Part shown: piece by piece, positions 10,837 through 23,982 of the stretch
How the letters are laid out: each line of letters begins with the position of its first letter
Position numbering within the stretch: the first letter of the stretch is position 1
Assembly: GCF_905147045.1 (NCBI RefSeq)
Contig: NC_065896.1
Coordinates: forward strand, 5,543,001-5,607,000
Source: Nymphalis io
Lineage: Eukaryota > Arthropoda > Insecta > Lepidoptera > Nymphalidae
DNA: 64,000 nucleotides
Reading direction: 5' to 3'
Position numbers and translations under genes: made by a program
The notes under the pieces: model-generated
The model's database searches: none
What the model was told of the DNA's origin: nothing
The model's input: the letters and a program-made list of their open reading frames with translations, nothing else

Positions 10837-12849
10837 AAAGTTATGAAGATTTCTCGTAGTAAAAATAAGACATTGAGACTTATATACAAGAGTATATTCA
10901 GTTTAAATTCTTGTGTATCAAAATTATTATTATTGAATTAAATTATACAATTATTCTCAATCATTTTTGTTATTTTTTTTTCTTTATTACGTTTCTTATT
11001 TTTTGTTTAAAGTTGAGGTTGCCAGTCGTTCTAATAGTTTCGTTTACAATCAACTGTTTAATACTATAAATTTTATACACATCTAAGATTTATAATTATA
11101 GCCCATTGGTAATGTTCATACTTCCTATCCAGTTAAGGACGGGTAGCGACATCTCGGGTCGATATACTTAACCAAACACAACGTCATATTTATTTATTGT
11201 CTGTGCATTCGTTTGAACATTACATGCAATTTGAATTGAGAGCCTAATGCATCTTTTATTTCCACACCTTCGAAACTCATCATCTTTCAATCATCATCTT
11301 GGGTTATTCAACCCCTCACCGCTACCACTACCGGTAAATAAATAAATCAGTTATGATATCAATATCACGATATTTGTTGCTTTAATATTAGGTTTGAACG
11401 GACATCTCTAATTACAAATCATTTTGTATAATATTATCTTTAAAATCCGGTTCAACATTCATGCCGTTTAAATGAAATAATTGTATATTTAATGATAAGT
11501 AATAATTATCTAGAATGACTACCGACAGAAATCGATGGAAGCAAATATTCCACATGAGCCTGTTCCTGAAGATCTTCAGAAATGAAGGATCGACTGGAGA
11601 GTGAGAAACACAGAAAATATGATCTAAAGTCATTTTTATGTAGGCCATAAAGAGTTCGTAGGCTGATTAGTAATTAATTGATTTTTATTTCTAATTGTAG
11701 AGCGTTTACATATTATATATTTTTTTATATTACTTAGTAGCTATAACTGAAAAAAGAATTTTTTGGCACAACCCTGAAATAGCACTAAATTTCTACGAAT
11801 TTCAATAAACTCTTTTTTCATTCGAATAAAGAGGTAAAAACCGTTTCCAGTTTTCAAAGAATTAATTTATCCACCTTTATAATACAAGGCCAACTAATAA
11901 AACGTGACGTCACTTAGTAATATTATAAAATCGTATACAAAAATACCATATTAGAGTTAAAAGCTCATGTTAGACCAACTATTGAGCTATCTTTTCAAAT
12001 AGCAAATCAGCAATCTAGAATAGATACCTAGGAATCGGATAGGAAACTCAAGGCAATTCTCATGCATCCATGAATAAGAGATAGCAGTTGATTGAACGTA
12101 ACCGAGAGCTTGTCAAACAACTCGTACATTAACTGATGGACCAGCTCCACTTTGCTGATTGGCGCGTTGTTACCTATCACTTTGTGGTTATCCTCACAAA
12201 GTTTTCAAACATGATTTCTTATCTTTTTTACTGTCATGTAATTTTTAAAAAGCTTAATATTTTTTTTTGTATTTAATTGAATATTGAATCTATGAGTTTT
12301 ACAGATTTTTATGAAAAACAATTAAACAAAGATATATTTATTACATTCATGTTAATTTAGTTAAGTTCGATGTTTGTATGGATTCAAATTTTACAATTTA
12401 CGATTTTGTTTTAGTTATTTACTTACTAGTTTTGTTTAGTATGTCATGAAGCTACTTTTTAACATATTTATATTTTATTTCATATACGAACTGGAAACTC
12501 AATATTGTAATACTCACATACTCAGATATCATTAGCAACAAATTAAAGGAGCGGTGTAATAAATATGTATGTAATAAAATTAAGCATTATTCAATAAGTG
12601 TTCGATTGAATTAAATGAAAATAGAAAACATTACGGCGTTGTTCGATAGAATTGAATACGTAACAAAGTTTAAGCAAAGATCAAATGCAAAGTCTTGAAA
12701 ACGGAGAATGAAATAAATAACTCTGAAAAAAGATTATCTAGGATTGCAGGTGTTCTGTACATCCGTACATGGACCCTACCACTATTTTCAAGTCGAAATA
12801 ATCTCACTGCTTGCACATATAAATATAATTCAAAATCTACTTTTATTCA
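10837..12849. other. non-coding stretch, nothing recognised
   Basis: About 2 kb of A/T-rich sequence with only short frames (for example 11412-11648 antisense) that show no motif. I recognise no repeats. Confidence 0.45.
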
Positions 12850-12955
12850 TTGTACAAAAAAGCCCCGCCACGGTTATCTGTCTGTTTGAACGCGATAAAT
12901 TAAAAAATTACCGAATGGATTTTCATACGGCTTTCACCGTGAGACAGTTACTCAT
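12850..12955 (+). repeat. widespread lepidopteran interspersed-repeat fragment
   Basis: The run CTGTCTGTTTGAACGCGATAA, followed within about 15 bases by ACCGAATGGATTTTCATACGG and then CTTTCACC, resembles a segment I know as common across lepidopteran genomes, often labelled Helitron-like or LINE-derived. I cannot assign the class from this fragment. Confidence 0.4.
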
Positions 12956-12973
12956 ATTCATATATAGATAATA

Positions 12974-13168
12974 ATAATATCCTAGGACATTATTCACCCA
13001 CGGCCATCTGATCCTAAACTAAGCAGATCTTGTACTATGGAAACCAGATAACTGATATACTACATATACCACTTTTCTTTTGTAAATACATACTTATATA
13101 GATAATTACACCCAGACTCAGGACAAACAGACATGTTCATGCACACAAATGTCTGTCGTGGGTGTGAT
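12974..13168 (-). mobile_element. SINE-F, 5'-truncated
   Basis: Reverse-oriented partner of the copy at 28118-28378. Shared blocks on the plus strand include ACGGCCATCTGATCC, CTATGGAAACCAGA, AACTGATATACTACATA and CAGACTCAGGACAAACAGAC. The tRNA-like head is mostly lost, and an extra ~18 bases are present near 13085-13102. Confidence 0.8.
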
Positions 13169-13599
13169 CTTTATTATTATATTATATTTATACGTATTAC
13201 GCTTACAACGATACAAACGTTTTGTGTAGACGTTAACATAACACGTGCGGAATAGGACGAGTAGCTAGTTTAATTATTTAATTAATTTATAAAAATCCTT
13301 TATACGAGATATTTGGTAGTAAATACAAATAAATTAGTTGTTTAATATTATATAAAATCAGCATGATCTCGTCCTAATTGGTTTATAAACAATATTAATA
13401 ATAATCAGTCATCTAAGCACTAATTTATCACACCATTGGCCATACGCTTATGATATACGAGTGTTTCAAAATGTTGTTGATAATATTGTAAACTTCAAAT
13501 AAGCTTCCGTGCAGTAAGCGTGAGAATATTGCTATATCTATATTTATCAGGGAAGTAATAGTAAAAATATTTAATTGTCCTATTGTCTATGCTGTTGGC

Positions 13600-13690
13600 A
13601 GGAGGGATTCCAAAGAGAAATGCTGCTAGCAGTCTTGCCACCATTCTACGCGACCATGATTTGTACAATAGCATTTTTAATTTTTATTAG
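13600..13690 (+). mobile_element. possible LINE 3' end
   Basis: GCAGTCTTGCCACCATTCTA followed by CGCGACCATGATTTGTACAA, then a T/A-rich run, looks like a decayed C-terminus and 3' UTR of a non-LTR element (read loosely as LATILRDHDLY). It is short and has no second copy in the window, so this rests on resemblance only. Confidence 0.3.
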
Positions 13691-15448
13691 CATATATTTA
13701 AGGCTTTAAAATAAAATGAGAAATGGTACTAAATCATTATTATGTAAAAAAAAATTATATAATTACGTTTCTTTTTTTATTAAATGGTTTTTATTAGTCA
13801 TCTTAGTAGGGCCGCGGAGCCAACCTCGTTACAGAAGCAAAGACAATTTTCTTGCACCTCTCCCTCACGATGTGATTACTCGTTCAGCTAAGAGAAAACT
13901 TTTGTAATCGTATTTTCATAAAGCTGAAGCTTATACAAATTTTCATTTCAAGCATCACTCACCGCTTTTATGTAATTAACTAACTCTTCACAAATTGCTT
14001 AAAGTTTAAAATGTGCATTTATTTTTGAATAATATTTTTATAATACTTAATTTATATATTAATATTTATATTTAATCCAATCGATCATTTCAACATGTTA
14101 TTCATTTTTTTGTTTAAGCACATACAACATACAAATACATACGGTCATTGGTCGTACTTCAGAAAACTTTTTATTAACCCAAACCGGGCAGAACCTGGAA
14201 TCGGGAGCCGATTTTGGATATATAAAACACTATTAGTAATCCACTCAGAGAAGACAGAGAGTAAATGAATTGGCTACATTTATGAGGGAGAATAAAAACT
14301 TATTTACATTAATTTTCATCAAGTTTGACGCGTTGAATTCAAATTAGAACATTTCGATTTCGTAAAAATTATTATTCTCGTTCTCCGAAGAAGCGTCGAC
14401 TACGTGACACGGAAACGTTTTAAAAAATTTCGATAGTAACCAAGAGCCAATGAATTATTAAAATTGTTAAGATGAAAATATTTGTACGCTCTTTGCAAAT
14501 CAAATATTTTTATCTATCTAAAGTGCCTCTTTATTTTTGTATTTCTTAGTTCACACATGGCTCAATGCAGCCAATGAGATTCAAATGAGTGTTCTAATAC
14601 GTTTCGAGAATAATTTTCTTAAAAAAATAGCGAGAATATTCTATGTGATGCAAATAATTTGTTTAAAAAAGGTATTTTGTTTCCTGTTTGGTATATTTTG
14701 GCTCATAATGAGCCAATAATAGAATTTGAGTTAATGAAAACAGTTCTTATAAAATGCGGTACTTTTTGTTTAAAAATTGTAGACAAATTGGCGATTTACA
14801 AATCAAATTTCGATCTTTATTATATAGTATATATGAAGAATATGTGAATAGAATATAATATCAATATAATTAGCAGTATTTAAGTAAATCAATTATTGTT
14901 GCTAGTATAGTTTTTGTTAATACTAGAGAAAAGATACTAACACAAAAAGTAACTTCTTTATACCAGTTATGCGTACGTAGTTCCAGTTATACATTAATCA
15001 TTTGAAATATAAACCTCTTTAGTAACATTTGCAACATCGATCAGATTCGTTATGCTCTAAAAGGTTTACCATTTAAATAAAGCCTACTTCATGAAGATTT
15101 AATGAATGTCACATGAGAGTTCTTAATTAAGATGAATAAGCTAAGCTTCGAGCTGGCAAAGAAATTTCTAGAAACCGCACTCCGAATAAATTTCTTGCGA
15201 AATTGCTTGCTCTACTGTTATAAGTCGTACAAAAGTTCGTGTGACTTTGAATATTATTTCGCGTGATAACTTTCTTGCTAAGTGTTGTGAAATTTTAAGG
15301 TTTAATGAAAATCTGTTTTTTATGTCAGCATTAGCTGTATTTAAAATGTTATCACAACAACACACTTGTAAGGTTTGCAAATGAGTCGCTTGTTTGTGTC
15401 TTTTGGGAATGAAGAGTTCAGCAAAATATATAATTATATATCTGTTAC
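13691..15448. other. non-coding stretch, nothing recognised
   Basis: Featureless A/T-rich DNA. Short frames (for example 13716-13907, 14537-14719, 15168-15380 antisense) show no conserved motif. Confidence 0.45.
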
Positions 15449-15562
15449 GTTTTCATGGCTAAATTTCTAACCGATTTGGATAAAATTTGATATAAACTTC
15501 TTTATGCATAACACATGCCCCCCAAAAGCCCGGCGAATCCGCGAGCGAAACCTACTATAACT
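15449..15562 (+). repeat. interspersed-repeat fragment (Helitron-like or related)
   Basis: TTCTAACCGATTTGGATAAA and, further on, AATCCGCGAGCGAAACCTAC resemble the middle and the end of a family widespread in Lepidoptera, which typically ends in a phrase like CCGCGGGCGAAGCC. Class uncertain. Confidence 0.4.
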
Positions 15563-18544
15563 TAAAAAAATTGCACATATTTAAGTTCATGCACGTAGAG
15601 AAAATAGCAGATCAGTTATCTAGATGTATTTGTCGAATTTGAAAAGAGTTTTTTGTAAAAGTAAATATTCAGCTGTATTACCTATATTATGTTTTTTTAA
15701 TGGAAAAACGCATTTAATTATTGTTCTAAATAAACACGATCTCATTAACCCTGGCTACGGTTTCAAAGTTCGTGTGTAGCACTGCAACCGCAAGTTTCGA
15801 AGCTAATATGAAAACAATGTTGGCGCTGTCGCTGAGCGCCTGTAAACTTCACCCTCCCCTGGCATAAGACGTTTGTTTAGTTTGTTTTTGTTAAGCAAAA
15901 CTGATTTCTACGAAATAATGCAAGATATAGCAAATTATATAGAATCGTAACATCTTGTTTATTAAGGTAGTATTCAAATATAGTTCAATTTAATACACAT
16001 ATAATATTCTAAGTAAACTGTATGATCTAATATATTCATCAAATTAATTACATACCTACTTATGTTCTGAGAATTACATCTTTGGTGTATAAAGTTGAAT
16101 TTAATTATCTAAATGATAAAGATAAATATTGTTTAATATTAATAATTTGAAACATGATATCCCTCGCTCGCTATATAATATACAGAGTGTAGTGAATGAG
16201 TCAAAGCATTTCAGCTTTTCTGCTGGACACAAACAAATAGGCTGCTATTATTTACGGATAAAGAAGAATAAGTAGTGGCCAGGCAAGCTGGGTAAGTCAT
16301 ATATTTTTATAAAATAAATTGTACTGCGACCGGACCACCTTAATAATAAACTTCCTCGAAATGTTTACTCATGCAACAGATGGCGACAATGTGCTAAGTT
16401 TGGAAATAACTCATACCCTTTTAATGTTCGGGCACTATCGGTAACGTTCGTTTCAAGTAGGTAAGTGATTTACAGAGGTCATAAAGTCAGCTTCGAACTG
16501 GTTATATTACTCTTGTCAGCACCGTTCAGTCCACTCTGCTTGTAATGAAATGTTACCCTTGTTTACCGACGACCTTTTATACCCTTTCTATTGATTCGTC
16601 ATAGATGTTATAGAAAACATTAGGGATGTGTGGATGTCGATCAGTTTTGTAAGCGGTTTTTTAGTTAATATATACAAGTTAAAATCTGTTTATTGTGAAT
16701 GGATGTCTGAGCAAAGCTTTTAAGGCAATAAATAATATTCCCGCTACTGTTCTTTTATCTTGGCTAAGGATACTACCGTAAGGTGCAACTGGGTACTCTT
16801 TGTATCACAAAGTTTATAATAAAAGTGTTTTGAAAAATAAAATGTACAAACATTATCTACTTCATAAAATTTTAAAATGTCTGACTGACATACGCTTACA
16901 GCCTAAACCACTGGGTAAAAATTTCTATATAACTTCCTTATGGGTGATTATTAAGAAAGGAATTTCCAAACTTAATCAAAAAAAATTTGAAGATTCGTCA
17001 TTTGTAAAGTTAGAAATACGTGTTTATGGTTCTATAAATTTATAAGTTAAAGACAGCTATTACTGCGTTTTAGAAAAATCATAGTCCAAGTTCGTGAAAT
17101 TGGGGTTTCTAATCAGTGATTACAATGAGCTATGAGTATATTTAAAAAAATGTGTATAAAGTAATTTAGTCATATTTTAATGATTGCATTGTTTGTGGTC
17201 GAATTTAAATACTCATATTTAATCAGGAAAACATTTTTATTGATACGAATATATGAAAACTACCGTTTAGATTTTACTATTTGACCTTCATCGCATTTCA
17301 ATTCTATATGATATTATTAAAATATCCTACTAAAAATAGACAAGCTTCCGTTCATCCGCTTTTAAATTAAATCCAATTTGTAGAGACGCAAAATATTCTC
17401 AAGACTTTTTTCTTTCGGCGATTTGTGCCTAAGGGCTTAAATGAAGGAGGTGAAAATTAACGGAAGAAATCCATTAAATTATTTTATAACGCAGTCTAAG
17501 TTATCATATAAAAAAAATTAAAGGACGTTCAACTCAGTAACGCGAAAGGAGTAAAACCCGTCTACAGCGTTTAACTCAAATAAAAACAAAGTGTTACTAT
17601 ATAATCGGTATAAATTGGTTACTTGAAGCAGGTTCATATTTTTATATAGACAATATATATTTTTATATAGGCTTACGTATACAATCAAATTTGATGATTT
17701 GTGTACCGATGCTATCTTGATAGACATTGGCAGGACATTCATCATTTTTACTATGCACATAAGAAAAGAGGAAGAAAATATATCGATTATGTACCTAATG
17801 GATGTGGGCACTCACGGCGTCTAAAATTATGACTTTTTAATTTACTTCGACCGTAATTACTGCTTATAAATAGTATAAAGTATAAATATAAAGTATGAAG
17901 TATTTTTTATTAAGTTTAATTTAATTAAAAACATCCCACAAAGGAGTACAGATAAATTGCCAATAACTCGTTGTCTGATACAATTATGTATACATTATGC
18001 TTATATATAAATGTGTAGATGTAGCCTCATAAGTATTTCTAACGTGAGAACTTTGATGAACTCCCATTTAAATTTCAGATTGGTTTGAATAAATTTGCAA
18101 AGTAATACCCTTTCATGTTTTAGAACTTACTTTTATCTTTTTCAAACTGCCTCCGTGAAGGTTCTTTGATTTGGTCACAGGGGTTTCATTAAATTTCACT
18201 AACTAGTTTGAAACTTTGAACTTATCGTTTTGCCTTTTATCTCAATAACCAGACCTGCTCTATATAATGTAGCTATTTAATTGCCCTCCGCGTCTATATT
18301 AATAGATATATAATATTGTAATATAATTGCTGAACTAGAATTTTATTGTGATGTGAAAAAATATTGAATTAAATTTTAGTGATGGTGCTTTTTCATATTT
18401 AAAAAAAATTACTTTACGCTTGAAATTATATAATAATTTTCTACAAAAAAATGCCTATAACACTGTTCTAATACGTTTTGGTGTATACACGTGCAACATA
18501 ATTTCATTCCACATATTCATATTACATGACATTATTCATATTAC
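15563..18544. other. non-coding stretch, nothing recognised
   Basis: Nearly 3 kb without a recognised repeat or coding signal. A small duplicated phrase, ATATTTTTATATAGRC, occurs at about 17636 and 17657. The frames at 16800-17045 and 17518-17811 (antisense) are A/T-driven and have no recognisable domain. Confidence 0.45.
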
Positions 18545-18675
18545 AGAGCACAAGATGATAATATATGAAATATAAAAACAAATTAAGCACATGACCCTTA
18601 AATGGTGCTTGCCCGGGATCGTATCCACATTCTTCGCATTAAGTTCACGTGTATTACCACTGGGCCAACTCAGCT
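18545..18675 (-). mobile_element. SINE-B head fragment
   Basis: On the plus strand it reads AAATTAAGCACATGA, GGTGCTTGCCCGGGATC and TTACCACTGGGCCAACTCAG: the tRNA-like head plus the first part of the body. The tail half is absent (3'-truncated). The B-box is mutated. Confidence 0.8.
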
Positions 18676-19894
18676 TTATATTTTTATTTAGCTTCCAGTT
18701 GAAGCGACTGATGTCAGTTTTATTTTTATGTCAAACTTGTAATAGAAAAGATTTTCAACGAATTCGAGTTTACATTTTTGAGATAAAATACAAAGTATTT
18801 TTTTGTTTATCTGTACCGTACATACATACATAATACATGTATATTTTTGTTATTTTTATGATCTAAATAAAATACTTTACTTTGTGAAGCAAAGGAAAAT
18901 CTAAATCAACAATCTGTCTGAATTTTCATGTCCTTTTTCGAATCAGCCTCGCGTTGCTCGAATGTTTTGGAATATTCATTTTTCTCAACGAGCACTCATT
19001 TAAAGTCGGGCTTTGTTCGTAACAGCGCATTTGGCTGTACAAATGCAACAGTTGGAAGCGTTTATTTGATTGCAACGGATTTTCACTGAAAAAAATGTAT
19101 TGCTTATTCTCTGCCATATCGGAATTGAGTAAAATCTATAGACCTATGCTTTACAAACAAATTCAATGGTAAAATTTAAGTCAAATTATATTAATTAAAA
19201 CGCGCATCAAAATAGCGTATCATCGTAAATCGGTTAACCATTTCCCAAGAGAGATACGAAGCGAAGTGAAGTGAAGTGTAGTTCTAACAGAATAGCACTA
19301 TTGTCCTGTGAATTACGTAAATAGTGCAAAAAGGATAGCTGTGTTAATTTTCTTGTAATGTTTAAAATGAATTATATGTATTGATAATAAAATGACTAAA
19401 TCATAATACATTACTTAAATAAAATATGTTTTGATTCGGATGACTACTGAGAGAAATATTATTTACTAATGTCTATGGATCATAATGATCATTAACTATT
19501 ATGCGACATTTGCCAATGCCTTTTATAATTTAAAAGTGATTTAACAAAGTATAATTTAATTTTTCGATGCAAACAAAGCTATTATAAATAGCTTATAAAC
19601 TTAAAGACTTTATCAATTTTAATAATATTTTCATTAATTTTCTCCCCGGAAGTCTTATTTTAAGATGTATATTCAGTAAAGTCAATTACTCGGCAAAATC
19701 TTCAGCGTCCATAGCAAAAATAACTTCCGGCTTAAACAGAGAAGTAACAAGTTTGATTAGAACTCGTGAGAAATTTACGAAAGTGAAATCAACCTTATAA
19801 TTTGCATTGCAAATTTTATTTTATGCGCATCAGTGATCCAATAAACTCGCCTGTTATTATTATGAGACCGAAATTAATTTTATCGTATCTAACT
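18676..19894. other. non-coding stretch around repeat D
   Basis: Apart from the repeat-D copy at 19203-19266, no gene or known element is visible. Confidence 0.4.
19203..19266 (+). repeat. unclassified repeat D, copy 2
   Basis: GCATCAAAATAGCGTATCAT plus GGTTAACCATTTCCCAAGAG, matching 9012-9080. It runs into a short GAAGT tandem (19263-19279). Confidence 0.5.
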
Positions 19895-20102
19895 CATCTC
19901 GGTAAGACTGGATGGGTAGAATACGTAAATCAGTACCAAATCATTACGCGGGTTCAGATATACGAAAGATACACGAAGATTTCATGTGTTTAATTGGTAT
20001 TTGTACATGTTGTTTAATTTTCATTTAATTGGTATTTCATCTTAACGGTGAAATAATTGTGAGAAAACACGTATGTGTCAAATGAAATTCTGCATATGTG
20101 TT
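19895..20102 (+). mobile_element. SINE-B, old 3'-truncated copy
   Basis: The weak head CTCGGTAAGACTGGATGGG leads to a degraded B-box (GCGGGTTCAGATATAC). After it come TTCATGTGTTTAATTGGTAT (partly duplicated), CTTAACGGTGAAATAATTGT and CAAATGAAATTCTGCATATG. The tail half is missing. The short open frame at 19802-19993 overlaps the head and is not a gene. Confidence 0.6.
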
Positions 20103-21960
20103 AAGGCATTAAATTCAAAATCATTCTAAATTATTGGAGGTCGATTTGATTTGGTATCTGTTTTAGAAAAAGAGCTAAATTTTGAGTTATACAAATTCTT
20201 CTTATCTATTTTTATTTTTATATAAAAGTTATCAATAAACTCGATCAAGGAAACCTATTTGACGTTAAAAAAATGTATTTGACCCTGGTCAATCAATTTT
20301 AATCTAAAAAATCTTATCATATTTATAAGTATAAATTATAGAACAAAAGCAGTAACATAGAAAAGTTTTATAAGTATGTTTTCCTTTTTGTTTACCCTGA
20401 TTTCTTGACGAAAGGGCCGATGACGAAAATTGCCTCGAAGGACAAAGATAATTCTCAAAGCGTCTATTGAATTATTATATTTAACATGATAACTAAAAAT
20501 AAATTAAAAAAATATTTCAAAGGATTTATATAATTGTTATATAAATGCTTTGATGGGCATGCACAAAACCCTACTACCATTTATGTGTATATATTTGGGA
20601 TTCATTAAAAGAATCTCATTACTTGTATTTGACGTTTAGAAATATTTTAAGGTTAAGTTTTTTATTAACTGTTTAAGTAACGCGGCTTCAATATATTATA
20701 ATAATAATTTCTTCTACTACTTACATACATACTTGAAAATATTTCTTTATCTTCGCGTTATAAATTTTAAAAGCTCAATGGTAGTTAATATTTTTATTAA
20801 ATAAATTTACTCAGCATTCAGTTCTGGAATATTTTATATATAGTATAAGTGATGGTAACATTTCAATTTAATGATATTATTAAAAATAATAATTTATTTA
20901 TTATTGTCTCAAAAAACATATCGCCGAGATAAAATCTTCAAATTGAAATGAGAGCTTCGTGATTGAACTTCTCCTGGGCCGTTATATGTTCTAAGACGAA
21001 TTTGTAGTAGAGTAAAGAGAAACATTATGTAAGATGACGGTAAACAGTGTGACGGCAAAGATGAAAAGTGGCAATCTCGACATTTCTAGATGCTTCGAAC
21101 GCCCGAAGCACTTTAATATCTAACTCATAGTTCAGAGTACGTGATGACCTGAAATGAATTGAATTGTTGGAAATTAAAAAATGTATTTTGGTTTGAAAGA
21201 GTAATTGCTTAGTTTCTTATTTATTCGTTCTTGATTGAAAAAAATATATAGATTCATATAATCTACTTTGCAAAATAAAAATTGAAGTGATGATATATAA
21301 ATAAGTTCCCTTATAAGAAATAATAAAAAAAAATTAAATTCGTGGGATTTCTTTAATTAAAAATTCTTTAAATAATAAATTTCCAAAATCCCGTGTCAGC
21401 CACTTTTTGTTTATTTGCTCGATCGATCGATTGCTGTGTTTAAATCCAGGACCTGAGGATTTTGAGGCCTTATATATTTATAAACGAGGCATTCTTCGTT
21501 TATTTACTAAATCTTTATATATTAGAATTATTAATATAATTTTTAATTTTAATATCACTTAAATGGTGCTATTTACAAATACTATAGTAGAGTGGAAAAT
21601 GCATAATGTATGAGTAAGTGCATTTAGTTAAATTGAGTATAAAATATAAGATAAAACATTTCAAAAGCAATTTATTATAAATGTAAAGATGAAGAGAGGC
21701 TGTAACAATTCCATTATATTATATAAAAGGTTGTTTATGTTCTCATTACGTAATCATTTTTATAATAAAAGCAAATGTATATAGAAATATAAATTGTCCG
21801 TTTGTTTAGCTCATCATGCAAAAACTATAAACATATTTTGGTGATACTTTTGATGTTTAAGGGCGACAGTACGAAGAAAATGACACTTAGTACTAGTTTT
21901 TTTCATTACACGAAATTTGCGGACCCTGCGGATGGGATTAGTGTTTGCGCACCCCAATAA
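20103..21960. other. non-coding stretch
   Basis: Mostly featureless. There is a short inverted repeat (TGCTTCG with CGAAGCA) at about 21091-21110 inside a slightly GC-richer patch at 20930-21140. A possible Helitron-like fragment with TTGTCCGTTTGTTTAGCTC lies near 21795-21900. Confidence 0.4.
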
Positions 21961-22030
21961 CAGTAACAGCCTCTTAATGTCCCACTGCTGGGCTATGGAG
22001 AAGAGAGGAGGATTCCCTTTTGAGGAGAAG
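21961..22030 (-). mobile_element. SINE-B tail fragment
   Basis: CAGTAACAGCCTCTTAATGT, CCCACTGCTGGGCTA and TTTTGAGGAGAAG on the plus strand match the 3' end of SINE-B. The remaining 5' three quarters are absent. A 10-base AGAGGAGGAT-type insertion interrupts the CCTCCTCTCCC block. Confidence 0.8.
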
Positions 22031-22171
22031 TAACGATTTAATATAATTATTATGTTCCATTATCTTTTAATAAAATGCCCGTTTATACTATCTATGCATT
22101 TTGGATGAATTCTAAGGGAGATATACGATGCTTAAAAATACGCATAATATAAGGAGACATGAGGTTTACTA

Positions 22172-22378
22172 CGTGGTAGGTTTGAAGAATGAGTGAGCCA
22201 GTACTACAGGCACAAAGCATATAACATCTTCGTTCCCGGGGTTGGTGGCGCATGGCGATATATGGAATGATTGGTATTTGTTACTAAATTTACATTTCTT
22301 ACATCACCAATGTCTATAGGCGGTGGTGACCACTTAACATCAGGTAGCCCATGGTCCTACCTATAACATTAAAAAAAA
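22172..22378 (+). mobile_element. SINE-A, 5'-truncated, poly-A tailed
   Basis: Sense orientation: TTTGAAGAATGAGTGAGCCA, GGGGTTGGTGGCGCATGGCG and CACTTAACATCAGGTAGCCC, ending CTACCTATAACATTAAAAAAAA. An insertion of about 30 bp (near 22268-22298) splits the middle block. The A-run defines the 3' end and gives the family its orientation. Confidence 0.85.
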
Positions 22379-23072
22379 TGAGGCGGTAAGTGAGGTAACT
22401 ATCACTGATTATTTACTACGAGATCATTATTGCATTTGGTTATATTTTAATATTTAATGATGATTATGAATTTTACTCGTGCAAATTGAATAGTCATATT
22501 TTTCTTTATAAATATAGATGGAGATAGTCACTATTGAATTTCCAAGTAACTCCGGCGACGCAAGTTGTAGGATGCGAGTATATTGTATCTGAGTACTATG
22601 CTAGCACATTTCCGATGTCTGATCCGATTATTTGATTGAATTTATCTCATATGTCAGGTTGTGGCATCATAATAAATATATATACATATATCATTGTTAT
22701 GATGATACTACAAGTGAACTTAGCTGTGTGGTTTTGTTTTTTTATTTTATGTACTGTGTCTTTATTATAATTGGTATGTATATAGGTGTGTGTATATTTT
22801 GATTAATGTATGCTATCATTATTACGTAAAACATTTATAAGTACATATTTATATTCATTGAACTAAATTTACATCCTTACCGTACTGTACATACCGTTAA
22901 TTTTAATTGTAACTTTACCTATTATATTGTATTGTTTATGGAGTTTTGTGGTCGATAAATCACAATTATGAAGTATTTCATATAGATACGTTCATATTAA
23001 TTCTTGTGAAGGATTTTTGAACGTAATCAAGAGCCTAAATGAAAATGTTTAGAAATACATATTTTTTTTATT
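22379..23072. other. non-coding stretch
   Basis: A/T-rich; no gene or recognised element. Confidence 0.4.
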
Positions 23073-23259
23073 GAATAGGTAGGCGGACGTATATACATTG
23101 GCATTGTAAGAAATATTAACCATCGATTATATCCTCAATGCGCCACCAACCTTGGGAACTAAGATGTTATGCAATTTCTGCCTGTAATTACACTGGCTCA
23201 CCCTTCAAATTGGAAGACAACAATACCAAGTACTGCTGTTTTACGGTAAAATATCTGAA
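23073..23259 (-). mobile_element. SINE-A, internally deleted and 5'-truncated
   Basis: Plus strand: GAATAGGTAGGCGGACG joins directly to ACATTGGCATTGTAAGAAAT, so the CATATGGGCCACCTGATGG block is deleted. The match stops at TACGGTAAAATATCTGA, before the usual head. Upstream T-run 23062-23069. Confidence 0.85.
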
Positions 23260-23759
23260 TTTTCAAATTAGATATATATTTTCATAATACATTTTTAGAA
23301 TATTTTGGTCAATAATTCAACAAAATTAGTTATATGTTATTTGTTAATAGAAAATTATTCAATTAATAAAAAAAATTATGAAATACCTATAAAAAAATTA
23401 CAGGAGTAAAATTATTTTTTTAATAAAAAAAAAGAATTGTGTTTCACATTTATTGAAGCCGAAGTAATGTTTAAATTGAAGTTCATCTAGGTAATTGAAA
23501 AAAGCAGACGCTTCTTCACGTTTCACTGTTGCTAAGTGATAATAATTATGTTTGCTTTGCGTTTTATGTTTTTTTTGTTTACTCTGTGGTTAAACTTTGT
23601 ACAAATTCATTATTCGCTTAAAAAACCTACCCAGCAGGATTTTTTTTTAAATTTCTAATTGTTTCTTCATAGACTTTAGTGTGCGTGCAATTTTTCAGTC
23701 ACCAATGCTGATTTCGATATAAACTGATGTTACCGATATTTGATTACGTGACTGAAGCG
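23260..23759. other. non-coding stretch
   Basis: Homopolymer-rich A/T sequence with no gene or repeat assigned. Confidence 0.4.
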
Positions 23760-23982
23760 GTATTGGGCTGGTCAATGGGCCGATGGCCGCTAAAGCAGAC
23801 AAGTACTTGAGTGGAGGTAAATCGGCAAACGTAGCGTAGGGCATCATCCAGTTAGGTGTACCGAAGACCTAAAGAAGGTAGCGGAACCAGACTGGAGGGA
23901 AGGCGGAAAATGGTGAGCTTTTGCCACATCTTGGAAGAGGCCTATTTCCAACAGTGGACTGCGATTGACTAATGACGAAGAT
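23760..23982 (+). mobile_element. RTE-like LINE 3' end, decayed
   Basis: The sequence parallels the element at 60514-60717: AAGTACTTGAGTGGAGG, CGGCAAACGTAGCGTAGGGC, GAAGACCTAAAGAAGGTAGC and GGAAGAGGCCTATTTCCAAC. Translated, it retains EDLKKVAEPDW before a stop and a frame shift, i.e. the C-terminus of a non-LTR retrotransposon ORF2 (reverse-transcriptase protein). Assignment to the RTE type rests on the C-terminal pattern and the related tail at 60.7 kb. The remainder of the element is absent (5' truncation). Confidence 0.7.

Noticed and set aside
20554..20580. A further SINE-A end fragment (GCACAAAACCCTACTACCAT)
   Set aside because: Only about 20 matching bases; too short to support.
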